Source of the DNA: Chryseobacterium sp. Leaf180
GTDB taxonomy: Bacteria > Bacteroidota > Bacteroidia > Flavobacteriales > Weeksellaceae
Direction of reading: 5' to 3'
Assembly (NCBI RefSeq): GCF_001424585.1
Contig: NZ_LMPJ01000001.1
Span: 2,053 to 66,052 of the forward strand
Length of the DNA: 64,000 nucleotides
Shown: positions 39,094-49,404 of the stretch, in pieces
How the letters are laid out: every line of letters starts with the position of its first letter
Numbering within the stretch: the first letter of the stretch is position 1
Notes under the pieces: model-generated
The model's input: only the letters and a program-made list of their open reading frames with translations
What the model was told of the DNA's origin: nothing
Database searches by the model: none
Translations under genes and position numbers: made by a program

Positions 39094-41622
39094 ATGAACA
39101 GATTACCGATACTATTTCTCGTTGTCTTATTTTTTAGTGCTTGCTTAAATGTACAGGCAACCGAACCATTTATCACAACGAAAAAAAGCGATGATGCCAT
39201 TCTTCTGAAAGATAAATCAGTCAGCATTTCAATATTTACAAACAGGAATATCGATGCAGGAATATTAAGAGCTGTCAAAAACCTGCAATCCGATTTCCAG
39301 AAAGTCACAGGCAATCAGCCAACGCTTTTAAATCAGATTTCAGGAATGAATTCTCCATTAATCATCATCGGAACGGTCGGAACCAAATCGGTCATTGACG
39401 ATTTAATCAAACAGAAAAAGATCGACGGAAAATCTTTAGCAGGAAAAAACGAGAAATATATTATTCAGAATATCACCGATCCGTTTCCCGGAGTTTCGGA
39501 AGCCATTGTGATTGCGGGAAGCGACAAAAGGGGAACGATTTATGGGATTTATGAAGTTTCTCAGCAGATTGGTGTTTCGCCCTGGCATTATTGGGCAGAT
39601 GTTCCAGTAGAAAAGAAAGAAAATTTATACTTCAAAAAAGGAATTTATACCGATGGAGAACCGGCTGTAGAATACCGCGGCATTTTCCTGAATGATGAAG
39701 AACCTTCGCTCGGTGGTTGGGCAAGAACAACTTTTGGTGGGATTAATTCTAAGTTTTATGAGAAAGTGTTTGAACTGCTTCTACGGTCCAAAGCCAATTA
39801 TCTGTGGCCTGCAATGTGGGGAAAAGCTTTTTACGACGATGATGCTTTGAGCGGACCTTTGGCCAACGAAATGGGAATTATAATGGGAACTTCGCACCAC
39901 GAACCAATGGCTCAGGCACAAGCAGACTGGCACCGATATATCAAAAAAAACAATCTTCCGAACGTTTGGGATTATTCTAAAAATGCAAAAGTCTTGCAGG
40001 ATTTCTGGAAAGCCGGAATTGTAAGAAGCAAAAACTGGGAAAAGCTTGTAACGGTAGGAATGCGTGGCGACGGTGATGAAGCGATGGGAGAGGGAACCAA
40101 TATTTCTTTACTTGAGAACATCGTTAAAGATCAGCGCAGAATCATCCTGAATGTTACTGGTGAAAATCCGAATAAAACACCGCAGGTTTGGGCTTTGTAC
40201 AAAGAAGTTCAGGATTATTACGATAAAGGAATGAGAGTTCCGGATGATGTGATTTTATTGTTTTGTGATGACAACTGGGGCAATGTGAGAAAGCTTCCGG
40301 ATCTTTCAAAACCTTTACACAAGGGCGGTTACGGAATGTACTATCATTTTGATTACGTAGGCGGACCGAGAAATTCCAAATGGATTAACATCAGTCCCAT
40401 TCAGAGAGTTTGGGAACAGATGAATCTTTCTTATGAACACGGCGTAGATAAAGTTTGGGTGGTTAACGTTGGTGATTTGAAACCGATGGAATTCCCAATC
40501 AGTTTTTTCTTGGAAATGGCCTGGAACCCGAAACAGTTTAATTCTAAAAACCTTTTGGAATACACTGAGAAATGGTCGGCACAGCAGTTTGGCGAAAAAC
40601 ATTCAAAGGAAATTGCCAGAATGATTAATCTTTATGCAAAATACAACCGCAGAGTAACGCCTGAAACGCTGGACAGCAAAACATTCAGCCTCGAAAATTA
40701 CAGTGAATTTGAAACCGTTTTGAATGATTACAGAGCGTTGGCAGTGGATGCATTACGTTTAAAAGACCAGATTCCGGCAGAATATCAGGATGCGTATTAT
40801 CAGCTTGTGCTTTATCCAATAGATGCGTGCAGCAATTTGTATGAAATGTATTATGCAGTGGCGAAAAACAAAGAGCTGGCAGCGAAAAATGATTTGCAGG
40901 CTAATTATTATGCAGATAAAGCAAAACAATGCTTCGAAAGAAATGCCTATCTCGATAATAAATACAACAATGAAATTGCGGGCGGAAAATGGACGCACAT
41001 GATGGATCAGATGAAAATAGGATACAAAAGTTGGGCAGATGGAAAGGAAAATATAATGCCTGAAGTCACTTATGTTTCTGAAGCAAATGTTCCGAAAAAT
41101 AAAGTGTTTCAGGAGAAAGACGGTTATGTTTCTATCGAAGCGGAAAATTTTGCACGAATGAATAATTCAGACAAAATTCATTGGGAAGTGATTCCTGACT
41201 TTGGAAAAACAAAATCCAGTATTACGACTTTTCCACAGAATGCCTATCCAAAATCTGACGAAAATATCTATCTGGAATACGATATTAATTTCGAGTCTAA
41301 AGGTGAAATTGAGGTTCAGCTTCTTTTAGCTCCAACTTTAAATTTCAACCACAACAAAGGACTTCGCTACGAGATTTCTTTCGACGGACAATTGCCACAA
41401 ACCGTCAATTTTAACGGTCATTATAAAGGCGAATTGGGACAATGGCAAGCGGAACATATTATAAAATCAATTACAAAGCACCAGATTTCACAGCCCAGAA
41501 AACATACGTTACGTTTCAGAGTTTTGGAACCTGGAATTGTTTTAGAAAAGATTCTAATTAACACAGGCGGACTGAAACCAAGTTATCTGGGAGCGCCGGA
41601 AAGCGATTATCACGCTAAATAA
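39094..41622 (+). CDS. GH115 alpha-glucuronidase
   Basis: The frame is open to 39010, but that part lies in repeat DNA. The ATG at 39094 gives a signal sequence (MNRLPILFLVV…) with a possible lipobox FSAC or type I cut after VQA. The 842-residue enzyme shows GH115 features: GTVGTKSVIDDLI, GSDKRGTIYGIYEVSQQIGVSPWHYWADVPV, YRGIFLNDEEPSLGGW, NYLWPAMWGKAFYDDD, and a C-terminal domain (from about residue 700, YVSIEAENFARM). GH115 removes (4-O-methyl-)glucuronic acid from internal xylose residues of xylan, feeding the UxaC pathway. No GH67 is present in the window. Confidence 0.95.
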   Translation: MNRLPILFLVVLFFSACLNVQATEPFITTKKSDDAILLKDKSVSISIFTNRNIDAGILRAVKNLQSDFQKVTGNQPTLLNQISGMNSPLIIIGTVGTKSVIDDLIKQKKIDGKSLAGKNEKYIIQNITDPFPGVSEAIVIAGSDKRGTIYGIYEVSQQIGVSPWHYWADVPVEKKENLYFKKGIYTDGEPAVEYRGIFLNDEEPSLGGWARTTFGGINSKFYEKVFELLLRSKANYLWPAMWGKAFYDDDALSGPLANEMGIIMGTSHHEPMAQAQADWHRYIKKNNLPNVWDYSKNAKVLQDFWKAGIVRSKNWEKLVTVGMRGDGDEAMGEGTNISLLENIVKDQRRIILNVTGENPNKTPQVWALYKEVQDYYDKGMRVPDDVILLFCDDNWGNVRKLPDLSKPLHKGGYGMYYHFDYVGGPRNSKWINISPIQRVWEQMNLSYEHGVDKVWVVNVGDLKPMEFPISFFLEMAWNPKQFNSKNLLEYTEKWSAQQFGEKHSKEIARMINLYAKYNRRVTPETLDSKTFSLENYSEFETVLNDYRALAVDALRLKDQIPAEYQDAYYQLVLYPIDACSNLYEMYYAVAKNKELAAKNDLQANYYADKAKQCFERNAYLDNKYNNEIAGGKWTHMMDQMKIGYKSWADGKENIMPEVTYVSEANVPKNKVFQEKDGYVSIEAENFARMNNSDKIHWEVIPDFGKTKSSITTFPQNAYPKSDENIYLEYDINFESKGEIEVQLLLAPTLNFNHNKGLRYEISFDGQLPQTVNFNGHYKGELGQWQAEHIIKSITKHQISQPRKHTLRFRVLEPGIVLEKILINTGGLKPSYLGAPESDYHAK

Positions 41623-41696
41623 TTTTAAAAAAAACCAATAACCACGAATCTTTTAAACTATAAGATATTATGTAACAATTTTAATTTCAAATTATT

Positions 41697-44441
41697 ATGA
41701 GAAAAATTTTAAACCGGATGATCGCGCTGGCCGTTGGCATCACCTGTTCCCAATTTGCGCATGCACAGACTCCACTGCCTGCAAAAGTGAAAATCGACAA
41801 AAATATTGTTTATCAGAAAGTTACCGGTTTCGGCGGTTTTGTGTGCAGCCCGCAGTTTGCGTACAATCACATGACGACTGCAGAGATTCAGAAACTTTGG
41901 GGAACCGGCGCGGCCGAAGCTGGTTACAATATTATGAGACTGTATATTCCTGAAAATCAAGCGGACTGGCCGCAGGTTTTGGCAACTGCTCAGCAGGCAA
42001 AAGCAATGGGGCTGATTGTCTTTGCAAGTCCGTGGACGATGCCTGCCGCGTGGAAAACCAATAACAACTCAAATGCAGTTTTTGTGGATGCGAATGGCGT
42101 GCAACAGATCGGTTATCTGAAGCCTGAACACTATCAGGATTACGCTTTGCACCTCAACAGTTTCGTGACGTATTTGGCAACAAACGGTGTCGCGCTCGAT
42201 TACATTTCGATTCAAAATGAACCGGATGAAATGGCACAGTACGCAGGCTGTATCTGGACGCCGACGCAGATTGCCACATTTGTGAAAGATTACGGTCAGC
42301 TGATTAACTGCAGTGTGATTGCCCCTGAAAGTGTTGGTTTTACGGATAATTTCGCGAATGCTTTTTTGAATGCAGCCACGATGGCAAATTTTGAAGTCTA
42401 TGGAGGACATCAGTACGGAAGCATGCAGTCCGCTTATAAACAGTTTCAAAACAACAATAAACAGATCTGGCAGACCGAATATCTGATCAACTGGAATTCT
42501 AATTCCACTATTCCTGCAAGAGATTTCAGCTGGTCGATTGATGGCTTTTCTTTCGCGAAAGCTGTTAATAATGCCATGCTCGGAAATGTAAATGCGTGGA
42601 TTCATTATGCTTCAAAAAGGTATTATGGATTGATGGGTGACGGCAGCAACGGAACAGTTGCCGGCGAAATGACCAAGCGCGGTTACATCCTTTCGCAATA
42701 TGCAAAAACAACGACCAATAAAAACAGAATAGACACCAAATGGGAAGTATCCACCGGAAGTTTGGAAGGTTCGTCTTATATTTCTGTTGACGGAAATCAG
42801 GTGACATTAATGGTGATCAACACGTCAGCGAATACGTATAATCTGAAAGTGGATCTTCCTTTTTTCACCAATTCAGGGAACAGCATTACGACTTCACAAA
42901 CGCAGAATATGACTTCAGCGGCGTTCACCTTTGCGACCGATACTTTCAGACCGCAAGTTTCTGTGACGCCATCCAGTGTAATGACTTTTGTGTTTACAAA
43001 AAGTGGTGAAAGACCGGTTTCCAATATGACAGGAACCGAAGTTCATTACAATAAAATTGAAACATTGGCAACAACAAATCCGGCATTTGGGACGGCGCAT
43101 CAAATTTCTGGGCAAACGGTGACTTTCTACAATTCGACACCGCTTTTCAGCCAGAATATGACCGCGGCAAATGGCTACATCGCGTTGAATGACCGTTACA
43201 ATAAATTGGTTTTAAATATTTTAAGCTATACCACAACGCTTGGCCAGTCATCTTCAAACACGACGCTTTATTATGTTGATAATGATAATGTTGTGAGAAA
43301 TTACAATTATGGAAGTGTGAATTTACCCGCGCCGGGATCAGGCAGTTTTAATCTTGTTTTTGATCTTTCCCGCGCGACTCTGCCTTTTGGATGTAAGGGA
43401 ATTTTAGGATTGAGAAGCGGAAATTACAGTTCTGTTTTAACCTTAAATCTTGGTGATGTTTACTTCAATGTCGGAAACGAAAGAGCTGCAAAATTCACCG
43501 GCGTATATGCTTCGACAGATAGTAACCTCCTGGATGCGATGGAAAATAATCATTATACATCGCTCGATTTCCGAACAGTCACTGGTCTTACGCCGACATC
43601 AAGCTGGATCGCAGGATCTGAAAACAGCAACAGTATTTTTTACGTAAACAGCAGCGTAACAAATACGAACACGAATGTAATTTCAGGGACAAACTGTACA
43701 ACCCTAACGCTTTCTGAGCAGGGAAAAGATCTGCAGGTTCCGTTTGATTTTACGGCAAATGCAGCAACATATACAAGAAATTTCAATGGTTATGGCGTAG
43801 TTTTACTGCCATTCTCATCGGCAGTACCTCCAAATGTCACTGCGTATACAATGATTCCAAATTCAGGAAATGTGGTTTGTACGCAGATCACAGGAACGAT
43901 TCCTGCAAATACCCCGGTTTTAATCAGTGCAACTGGAAATATTACATTTTCAGGATCAGGAAGCGTTTCTACGCCAAAAGCGATTACTGTAAATCAGGTG
44001 AACGGAGTGTATCAGCAAATTAAAGCGTACGCGGGCGCCTACGTTTTAAAAACAGAAAACGGTGTAACCGGTTTTTACAAAGTTGTAGCAGGAAGCGAAC
44101 CGACGATCAATCCTTTCCAGGCATATATTACAGAAGGAAATCAGTTTACGGCTGCGTTTTTACCGCTAAGTTTTGCAACGCTGGCAACTGCGGAAACTCC
44201 AGTTTCAGCAGATGAGGTAAAAGTGTATCCGAATCCGGTTAAGACCGAGTTTTTCATCGATGTGAATAAAGGCGACGCTTTCTATACCATGTACGATGCG
44301 AAAGGAAGTCTGATTATTTCCAAAACAAAAATTTCATCAGGTAAAAACAGAATTGAAGCTTCTCATCTGCCTTCAGGACTGTACTTTGTGGAAGTAACCG
44401 TTTCTGGAAAAACGTCTCTACATAAAATGATTAAGAAATAA
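41697..44441 (+). CDS. GH30 glucuronoxylanase with type IX secretion tail
   Basis: The 914-residue protein has a signal peptide (…FAHAQ), a GH30 catalytic barrel plus side beta-sandwich (about 30-440), about 400 residues of unassigned beta-rich sequence, and a T9SS C-terminal sorting domain from KVYPNPVKTEFFI (about 840-914) ending SLHKMIKK. Catalytic Glu175 (IQNEPD) and Glu261 (QTEYL) are present. Arg310 in ASKRYYG corresponds to the Arg that reads MeGlcA in subfamily 8. It should be an extracellular endo-enzyme cutting xylan next to uronosyl branches, and is the only T9SS cargo in the window. It ends the long unit before a strong terminator. Confidence 0.92.
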   Translation: MRKILNRMIALAVGITCSQFAHAQTPLPAKVKIDKNIVYQKVTGFGGFVCSPQFAYNHMTTAEIQKLWGTGAAEAGYNIMRLYIPENQADWPQVLATAQQAKAMGLIVFASPWTMPAAWKTNNNSNAVFVDANGVQQIGYLKPEHYQDYALHLNSFVTYLATNGVALDYISIQNEPDEMAQYAGCIWTPTQIATFVKDYGQLINCSVIAPESVGFTDNFANAFLNAATMANFEVYGGHQYGSMQSAYKQFQNNNKQIWQTEYLINWNSNSTIPARDFSWSIDGFSFAKAVNNAMLGNVNAWIHYASKRYYGLMGDGSNGTVAGEMTKRGYILSQYAKTTTNKNRIDTKWEVSTGSLEGSSYISVDGNQVTLMVINTSANTYNLKVDLPFFTNSGNSITTSQTQNMTSAAFTFATDTFRPQVSVTPSSVMTFVFTKSGERPVSNMTGTEVHYNKIETLATTNPAFGTAHQISGQTVTFYNSTPLFSQNMTAANGYIALNDRYNKLVLNILSYTTTLGQSSSNTTLYYVDNDNVVRNYNYGSVNLPAPGSGSFNLVFDLSRATLPFGCKGILGLRSGNYSSVLTLNLGDVYFNVGNERAAKFTGVYASTDSNLLDAMENNHYTSLDFRTVTGLTPTSSWIAGSENSNSIFYVNSSVTNTNTNVISGTNCTTLTLSEQGKDLQVPFDFTANAATYTRNFNGYGVVLLPFSSAVPPNVTAYTMIPNSGNVVCTQITGTIPANTPVLISATGNITFSGSGSVSTPKAITVNQVNGVYQQIKAYAGAYVLKTENGVTGFYKVVAGSEPTINPFQAYITEGNQFTAAFLPLSFATLATAETPVSADEVKVYPNPVKTEFFIDVNKGDAFYTMYDAKGSLIISKTKISSGKNRIEASHLPSGLYFVEVTVSGKTSLHKMIKK

Positions 44442-44465
44442 TTTCATTTTTATTAATCTTTATTC

Positions 44466-44497
44466 AAGCCATCAGATTTTCTGATGGCTTTTGTTTT
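44466..44497 (+). terminator. Rho-independent terminator ending the uxuA-GH30 unit
   Basis: AAGCCATCAGA (44466-44476) pairs perfectly with TCTGATGGCTT (44480-44490) around a three-base loop, followed by TTGTTTT. It is the only strong terminator seen after the one at 13022. Confidence 0.9.
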
Positions 44498-44518
44498 AAA
44501 CTTTTTTTAATAAAATAT

Positions 44519-44537
44519 AAGTGTTGATTATACATTT
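44519..44537. promoter_or_regulatory. Candidate AraR operator upstream of GH3-GH51
   Basis: AAGTGTTGATTATACATTT is an imperfect inverted repeat of the form AAGTGTW-N5-TACATTT. It starts 35 bp before the -7 box TATATTTG, the same geometry as upstream of araB. Confidence 0.65.
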
Positions 44538-44553
44538 ATTAAGCATATTATAA

Positions 44554-44561
44554 TATATTTG
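44554..44561 (+). promoter_or_regulatory. -7 promoter box of the GH3-GH51 unit
   Basis: TATATTTG matches TAnnTTTG and is followed by CTTTAATC, nearly identical to the araB promoter (TATATTTG then TTTTAATC). Confidence 0.65.
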
Positions 44562-44626
44562 CTTTAATCCAACCGAATTCATTTTTGTCACACAAATCGG
44601 TAAAGTTTGATTTTAAAATTCAGGCC

Positions 44627-47248
44627 ATGAAAAAACTCCTCTTTGTAGCCGCTTTTCTTTCTTTTTTGGGGAAAGCACAGCAAAATTTTCCTTTCCGGAA
44701 TACGGAACTTCCTGTTGAAAAACGAATTGATAATCTTCTCAGTTTGCTAACCGTGGACGAAAAAATAGGGATGATGATGGATAATTCCAAAGCGGTGCCC
44801 CGACTGGAAATTCCCGCTTACGGATGGTGGAATGAGGCGCTCCACGGCGTTGCAAGGGCAGGAACAGCTACGGTTTTTCCTCAGGCTATTGGTTTAGCGG
44901 CAACCTGGGATGTTCCGGAACATCTCAAAACTTTTGAAATGATTTCTGATGAAGCCAGAGCAAAATACAATAAATCTTTCGACGAATCAAGTAAAACCGG
45001 ACGTTACGAAGGACTGACTTTCTGGACTCCCAATATCAATATTTTTCGTGATCCACGATGGGGAAGAGGTCAGGAAACTTATGGAGAAGATCCTTATTTA
45101 ACCTCTGTTCTGGGTGTTGCGGCCGTAAAAGGTTTGCAGGGAAATGACCCGAAATATTTTAAAACACACGCCTGCGCCAAACATTTTGCCGTCCACAGCG
45201 GTCCGGAATGGAACCGTCATTCTTACAACGCTGAAGTTTCCAAAAGAGATTTGTACGAAACCTATCTTCCGGCCTTCAAAGCACTGGTTTTGGAAGGAAA
45301 TGTAAGAGAAGTGATGTGTGCCTACAACGCTTTCGACGGACAGCCGTGCTGCGCCAACAATACCTTGCTCACAGAGATTCTCCGTGGAAAATGGAAGTAT
45401 GACGGAATGGTTGTTTCCGACTGTTGGGCTTTGGCAGATTTCTATCAGGAAAAGTACCACGGAACCCATCCCGATGAAAAAACAACCGCAGCAGATGCAC
45501 TGAAACATTCTACAGATCTGGAATGTGGCGACACCTATAATAATTTAAATAAATCTCTTGCCAGCGGTTTAATCACAGAAAAAGATCTTGATGTTTCAAT
45601 GAGAAGAATTCTGAAGGGCTGGTTTGAACTGGGAATGCTGGATCCAAAATCGTCTGTTCATTGGAACCAAATCCCCTATTCGGTGGTAGATTCGGATGAA
45701 CACAGGAAACAGGCTTTGAAAATGGCGCAAAAGTCAATCGTGCTGATGAAAAATGAGAAGAATATTCTTCCTTTAAATAAAAATATCAAAAAAATCGCAG
45801 TAGTCGGCCCGAATGCAGATGACGGAATTATGCAACTGGGAAACTACAACGGAACACCTTCTTCTACAGTTACGGTCTTAGATGGAATTAAAACCAAATT
45901 TCCGAATGCCGAAATTATCTATGAAAAAGGAAGTGAAGTCGCAGATCCTACTGCAAGAACTTCGCTTTACCAGAATTTCATCAGTGAGAAAAACGGACAA
46001 AGAGGAATGAAGGTGGAATTTTTTAACAATAATGAATTCAAAGGTCAGCCTGTCAATACATCAGTTAATAATACTTCAATTACGTACAACAGCTTTGGCG
46101 GAACACAGCTTGCTGCAGGAGTTGCCAGAGAAAATACTTCAGCAAGAATTTCGGGTATTTTCAAAAGTAATTTTACAGGCGAGGTCATTTTTTCAGCAGC
46201 TACATCAGATGTCTACACGCTGTCTGTTGATGGAAAGGAAATCGCCACCAGAAAAGGTCCAGACGCAAGACATCCATCAGAATTTCCAGTGAAAATGGAG
46301 AAAGAAAAAGAATATCAAATAGAACTTCGCCATTCCCAAAAAGGAAAATATGTGAGTATTGTTTTTGAAGTCTATAAAAAAGATCCGGTAAATTTTGCTT
46401 CAGTAAAAGAAAAAATAAAAGATGCCGACGTTATTATTTTCGCTGGCGGGCTTTCTCCAAGTCTTGAAGGCGAAGAAATGCTGGTAAGTGCAGAAGGTTT
46501 CAGAGGTGGTGATAAAAACTCGATAGAACTTCCGAAAGTGCAGCGTGAATTGCTCGCAGAATTGAGAAAAACTGGAAAACCAGTCGTTTTTGTGCTTTGC
46601 ACAGGAAGTTCACTTGGTCTCGAACAGGACGAAAAAAATTATGATGTTTTATTGAATGCCTGGTATGGCGGACAGGCCAGCGGAACAGCCGTTGCAGATG
46701 TTTTGGCGGGAGATTACAATCCTTCAGGAAAACTGCCGGTAACGTTTTATAAAAATTTGGAACAACTCGACAATAATTTATCGAAAACCAGCAAACATCA
46801 GGGTTTTGAAAATTACGATATGCAAGGTAGAACCTACCGTTATATGACAGAAAAACCATTATATGCTTTCGGTCACGGTTTGAGCTATTCAAAATTCAAT
46901 TATGGTCAGGCTAAATTGAACCAAAATTCCATCAGCTCGAAGGAAAACTTAACTATAACCATTCCTGTTACCAACATTTCAAAAAGAGATGGTGAAGAAG
47001 TAGTGCAGGTTTATGTAAAAAGGAACAATGATGCTACCGCGCCGGTAAAGACTTTGAGAGCTTTTGAAAGAGTTTTGATTAAATCAAATGAAACAAAAAA
47101 TATCCAACTGACGATTTCTCAGGATTCATTTAAATTTTATGATGAAAAAGCTGATGATCTGGCTTCAAAACCTGGAGATTACACGATTTTTTACGGTGGA
47201 ACTTCGGACGAATCAGGTTTGAAAAGCCTCAAATTACAGGTTAAATAA
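44627..47248 (+). CDS. GH3 beta-xylosidase with inserted PA14 domain
   Basis: The ATG at 44627 is chosen because it gives a signal peptide (MKKLLFVAAF…KAQ). The frame is open 42 bp further upstream into the leader. The 873-residue enzyme has a GH3 barrel with WWNEALHGVARAG and nucleophile Asp265 (VVSDCWAL), a C-terminal alpha/beta sandwich interrupted by a PA14 domain (about 465-600; VEFFNNNEFKG), and a fibronectin-III-like end. It most resembles xylan-type beta-xylosidases. Placement under a candidate arabinose operator, together with GH51, suggests a role on arabinoxylo-oligosaccharides. Confidence 0.9.
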   Translation: MKKLLFVAAFLSFLGKAQQNFPFRNTELPVEKRIDNLLSLLTVDEKIGMMMDNSKAVPRLEIPAYGWWNEALHGVARAGTATVFPQAIGLAATWDVPEHLKTFEMISDEARAKYNKSFDESSKTGRYEGLTFWTPNINIFRDPRWGRGQETYGEDPYLTSVLGVAAVKGLQGNDPKYFKTHACAKHFAVHSGPEWNRHSYNAEVSKRDLYETYLPAFKALVLEGNVREVMCAYNAFDGQPCCANNTLLTEILRGKWKYDGMVVSDCWALADFYQEKYHGTHPDEKTTAADALKHSTDLECGDTYNNLNKSLASGLITEKDLDVSMRRILKGWFELGMLDPKSSVHWNQIPYSVVDSDEHRKQALKMAQKSIVLMKNEKNILPLNKNIKKIAVVGPNADDGIMQLGNYNGTPSSTVTVLDGIKTKFPNAEIIYEKGSEVADPTARTSLYQNFISEKNGQRGMKVEFFNNNEFKGQPVNTSVNNTSITYNSFGGTQLAAGVARENTSARISGIFKSNFTGEVIFSAATSDVYTLSVDGKEIATRKGPDARHPSEFPVKMEKEKEYQIELRHSQKGKYVSIVFEVYKKDPVNFASVKEKIKDADVIIFAGGLSPSLEGEEMLVSAEGFRGGDKNSIELPKVQRELLAELRKTGKPVVFVLCTGSSLGLEQDEKNYDVLLNAWYGGQASGTAVADVLAGDYNPSGKLPVTFYKNLEQLDNNLSKTSKHQGFENYDMQGRTYRYMTEKPLYAFGHGLSYSKFNYGQAKLNQNSISSKENLTITIPVTNISKRDGEEVVQVYVKRNNDATAPVKTLRAFERVLIKSNETKNIQLTISQDSFKFYDEKADDLASKPGDYTIFYGGTSDESGLKSLKLQVK

Positions 47249-47350
47249 CTTCTGAAATCAAATCAAAACTTTTTAGAGTAAATCAGGAATTTAAAATCTG
47301 TAAAATCAAAAAATCTGCGAGAGCAAATGTCGTCTAACTTAAAACTACCA

Positions 47351-49333
47351 ATGAAAACAAAATCCAAAATATTCGCAACCGCATTTTCTTTAAGCGTAGC
47401 TTTCTTTTCCGCACAAAAAGGAAATATCACAAAGCACTTTCTCAATTTAGACGGAACGTCCACCAATATCAAAATTCAGCCGACGATGTACGGGATTTTC
47501 TTCGAAGACATCAATTTTGCAGCCGATGGCGGAATTTATGCAGAACTCATCAAAAACAGAAGTTTTGAATTTGATGAACCGTTGACGGGTTGGAAGCAGG
47601 AAAATACAAAAACGCTTTCTCCAAATTTAGATTCAGGTTTTCTAACCATTTATTCGGATGATTCCAAAACCAACAAAAACTACGCAAGAATCACCATTTA
47701 CAATGATAAAAATTATATTCTAGAAAATGAAGGTTTTAGAGGAATCGGACTTCATCAGGGTGAAAAATATGATTTCAGTTTCAACCTCGAAAATGTGTCC
47801 GGATATATTTCTGCAGTCAAAGCAAGTTTAGTCAACGAAAACGGAAACTTGATTTCAACAGCTCCAATTCTCATCAAAGGAAAAGGCTGGCAAAATTATA
47901 CCGCCGTTTTTAAACCAACGAAAACGGTTGAAAAAGCAAAATTACAGCTCACTTTTACCGGAAAAGGTGTGGTCAATATGGATATGATTTCGCTCTTCCC
48001 GCAAGATACTTGGAAAGGACGAAAAGGCGGTTTAAGAAAAGATTTAGTTCAGAAATTATACGATTTGCAACCTGGATTTTTACGTTTTCCCGGTGGCTGT
48101 ATCGTAGAAGGCAGGACACTTGCCGAAAGATATCAGTGGAAAAAAACATTGGGAAATGTGGCAGACAGAGAATATCTCATCAACAAGTGGAGTTCAGGTT
48201 TTGCACATCGTCTTACGCCAGATTATTATCAATCATTCGGATTAGGCTTTTTTGAATATTTCCAGCTTTCCGAAGATTTGGGAGCAGAACCCTTACCGAT
48301 TTTGAGTTGCGGAATGGCGTGCCAATTCAATACAGGAGAATTGGTGCATTTGGAAGAATTAAACCCATTTGTTCAGGATGCTCTGGATTTAATTGAATTT
48401 GCAAACGGAAATCAAACCACGGTATGGGGAAAAATCCGTGCTGAAATGGGACATCCCAAACCGTTTAATATGAAATACATCGGTGTTGGAAACGAACAGT
48501 GGGGCGAAGATTATATCGAACGGTACAAAGTTTTTGAAAAAGCCATTCACAGTAAATATCCCAACATCAAAATCATCTCAGGAAGCGGCCCGTCGCCCGA
48601 CGGAGAATTTTTCGAATACGGATGGAAAGAGCTCAAAAAACTCAATGCACAAATCGTAGATGAACATTACTACAATTCACCGGACTGGTTTTTAAAAAAC
48701 GCCGACAGATATGATAAATATGACCGAAGAGGCCCAAAAGTTTTTGCCGGAGAATATGCTGCTCAGTCAGTTGGTGTCGTAAAACAGGACAATAAAAATA
48801 ACTGGCAGACAGCTTTATCGGAAGCTGCTTTTATGACCGGATTGGAAAGAAACGCAGATGTCGTGACGATGACTTCCTACGCACCACTTCTGGCACACGC
48901 AGACGGTTGGCAATGGACACCGGATTTAATTTGGTTTAATAATTTACAGTCTTACGCAACACCAAATTATTATGTTCAAAAATTGTTTTCAAATAATAAA
49001 GGAACAGATTTAATTAAAATCTCGGAAAATGGAAACGCAGTAAAAGGTCAAAATCAACTCTTTGCATCTGCAGTTCTAGACAGCAAAAAAGGTGAAACAA
49101 TCATCAAAATAGTCAATACAGATTCTCAGGAAAAATCAGTTGAAATCAATCCGAGAAACATCAAATTAGGAAGCAAATTAACCAAAACAACCTTGACATC
49201 TTCACAACTTTCTGCCGAAAATAATTTCCAGACAGAAAACATAAAACCTCTTGAAGAGAATTCTTTGATAAAAAAAGGGAAGTTTTCTGTTCAAATCCCA
49301 CCTAATGCTTTGGTTGTTCTAAAAGTAAAATAG
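47351..49333 (+). CDS. GH51 alpha-L-arabinofuranosidase
   Basis: The frame is open to 47327, but the ATG at 47351 starts a clean signal peptide (MKTKSKIFAT…FFSAQ). The 660-residue enzyme shows GH51 features: MYGIFFEDINFAADGGIYAEL, an inserted CBM4-like sandwich (about 75-205), PGFLRFPGGC, acid/base Glu382 (GVGNEQWGEDY) and nucleophile Glu468 (FAGEYAAQ). It releases alpha-L-arabinofuranose from arabinan or arabinoxylan oligosaccharides, feeding the ara operon directly downstream. Confidence 0.93.
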   Translation: MKTKSKIFATAFSLSVAFFSAQKGNITKHFLNLDGTSTNIKIQPTMYGIFFEDINFAADGGIYAELIKNRSFEFDEPLTGWKQENTKTLSPNLDSGFLTIYSDDSKTNKNYARITIYNDKNYILENEGFRGIGLHQGEKYDFSFNLENVSGYISAVKASLVNENGNLISTAPILIKGKGWQNYTAVFKPTKTVEKAKLQLTFTGKGVVNMDMISLFPQDTWKGRKGGLRKDLVQKLYDLQPGFLRFPGGCIVEGRTLAERYQWKKTLGNVADREYLINKWSSGFAHRLTPDYYQSFGLGFFEYFQLSEDLGAEPLPILSCGMACQFNTGELVHLEELNPFVQDALDLIEFANGNQTTVWGKIRAEMGHPKPFNMKYIGVGNEQWGEDYIERYKVFEKAIHSKYPNIKIISGSGPSPDGEFFEYGWKELKKLNAQIVDEHYYNSPDWFLKNADRYDKYDRRGPKVFAGEYAAQSVGVVKQDNKNNWQTALSEAAFMTGLERNADVVTMTSYAPLLAHADGWQWTPDLIWFNNLQSYATPNYYVQKLFSNNKGTDLIKISENGNAVKGQNQLFASAVLDSKKGETIIKIVNTDSQEKSVEINPRNIKLGSKLTKTTLTSSQLSAENNFQTENIKPLEENSLIKKGKFSVQIPPNALVVLKVK

Positions 49334-49369
49334 CCGTTAAGCACCATCAATAAAAGAAAAATTAAAATT

Positions 49370-49388
49370 AAGTGTAGTATTTACATTT
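49370..49388. promoter_or_regulatory. Candidate AraR operator upstream of araB
   Basis: AAGTGTAGTATTTACATTT is an imperfect inverted repeat (AArTGTA...TACAyTT), starting 35 bp before the -7 box. It would overlap the -33 region, a repressor-like position. Confidence 0.65.
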
Positions 49389-49404
49389 ATTTAAAATAAA
49401 AATT

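Noticed and set aside
42069..42605. A 178-codon open frame antisense to GH30
   Set aside because: It lies entirely over the GH30 catalytic domain, with no family motifs.
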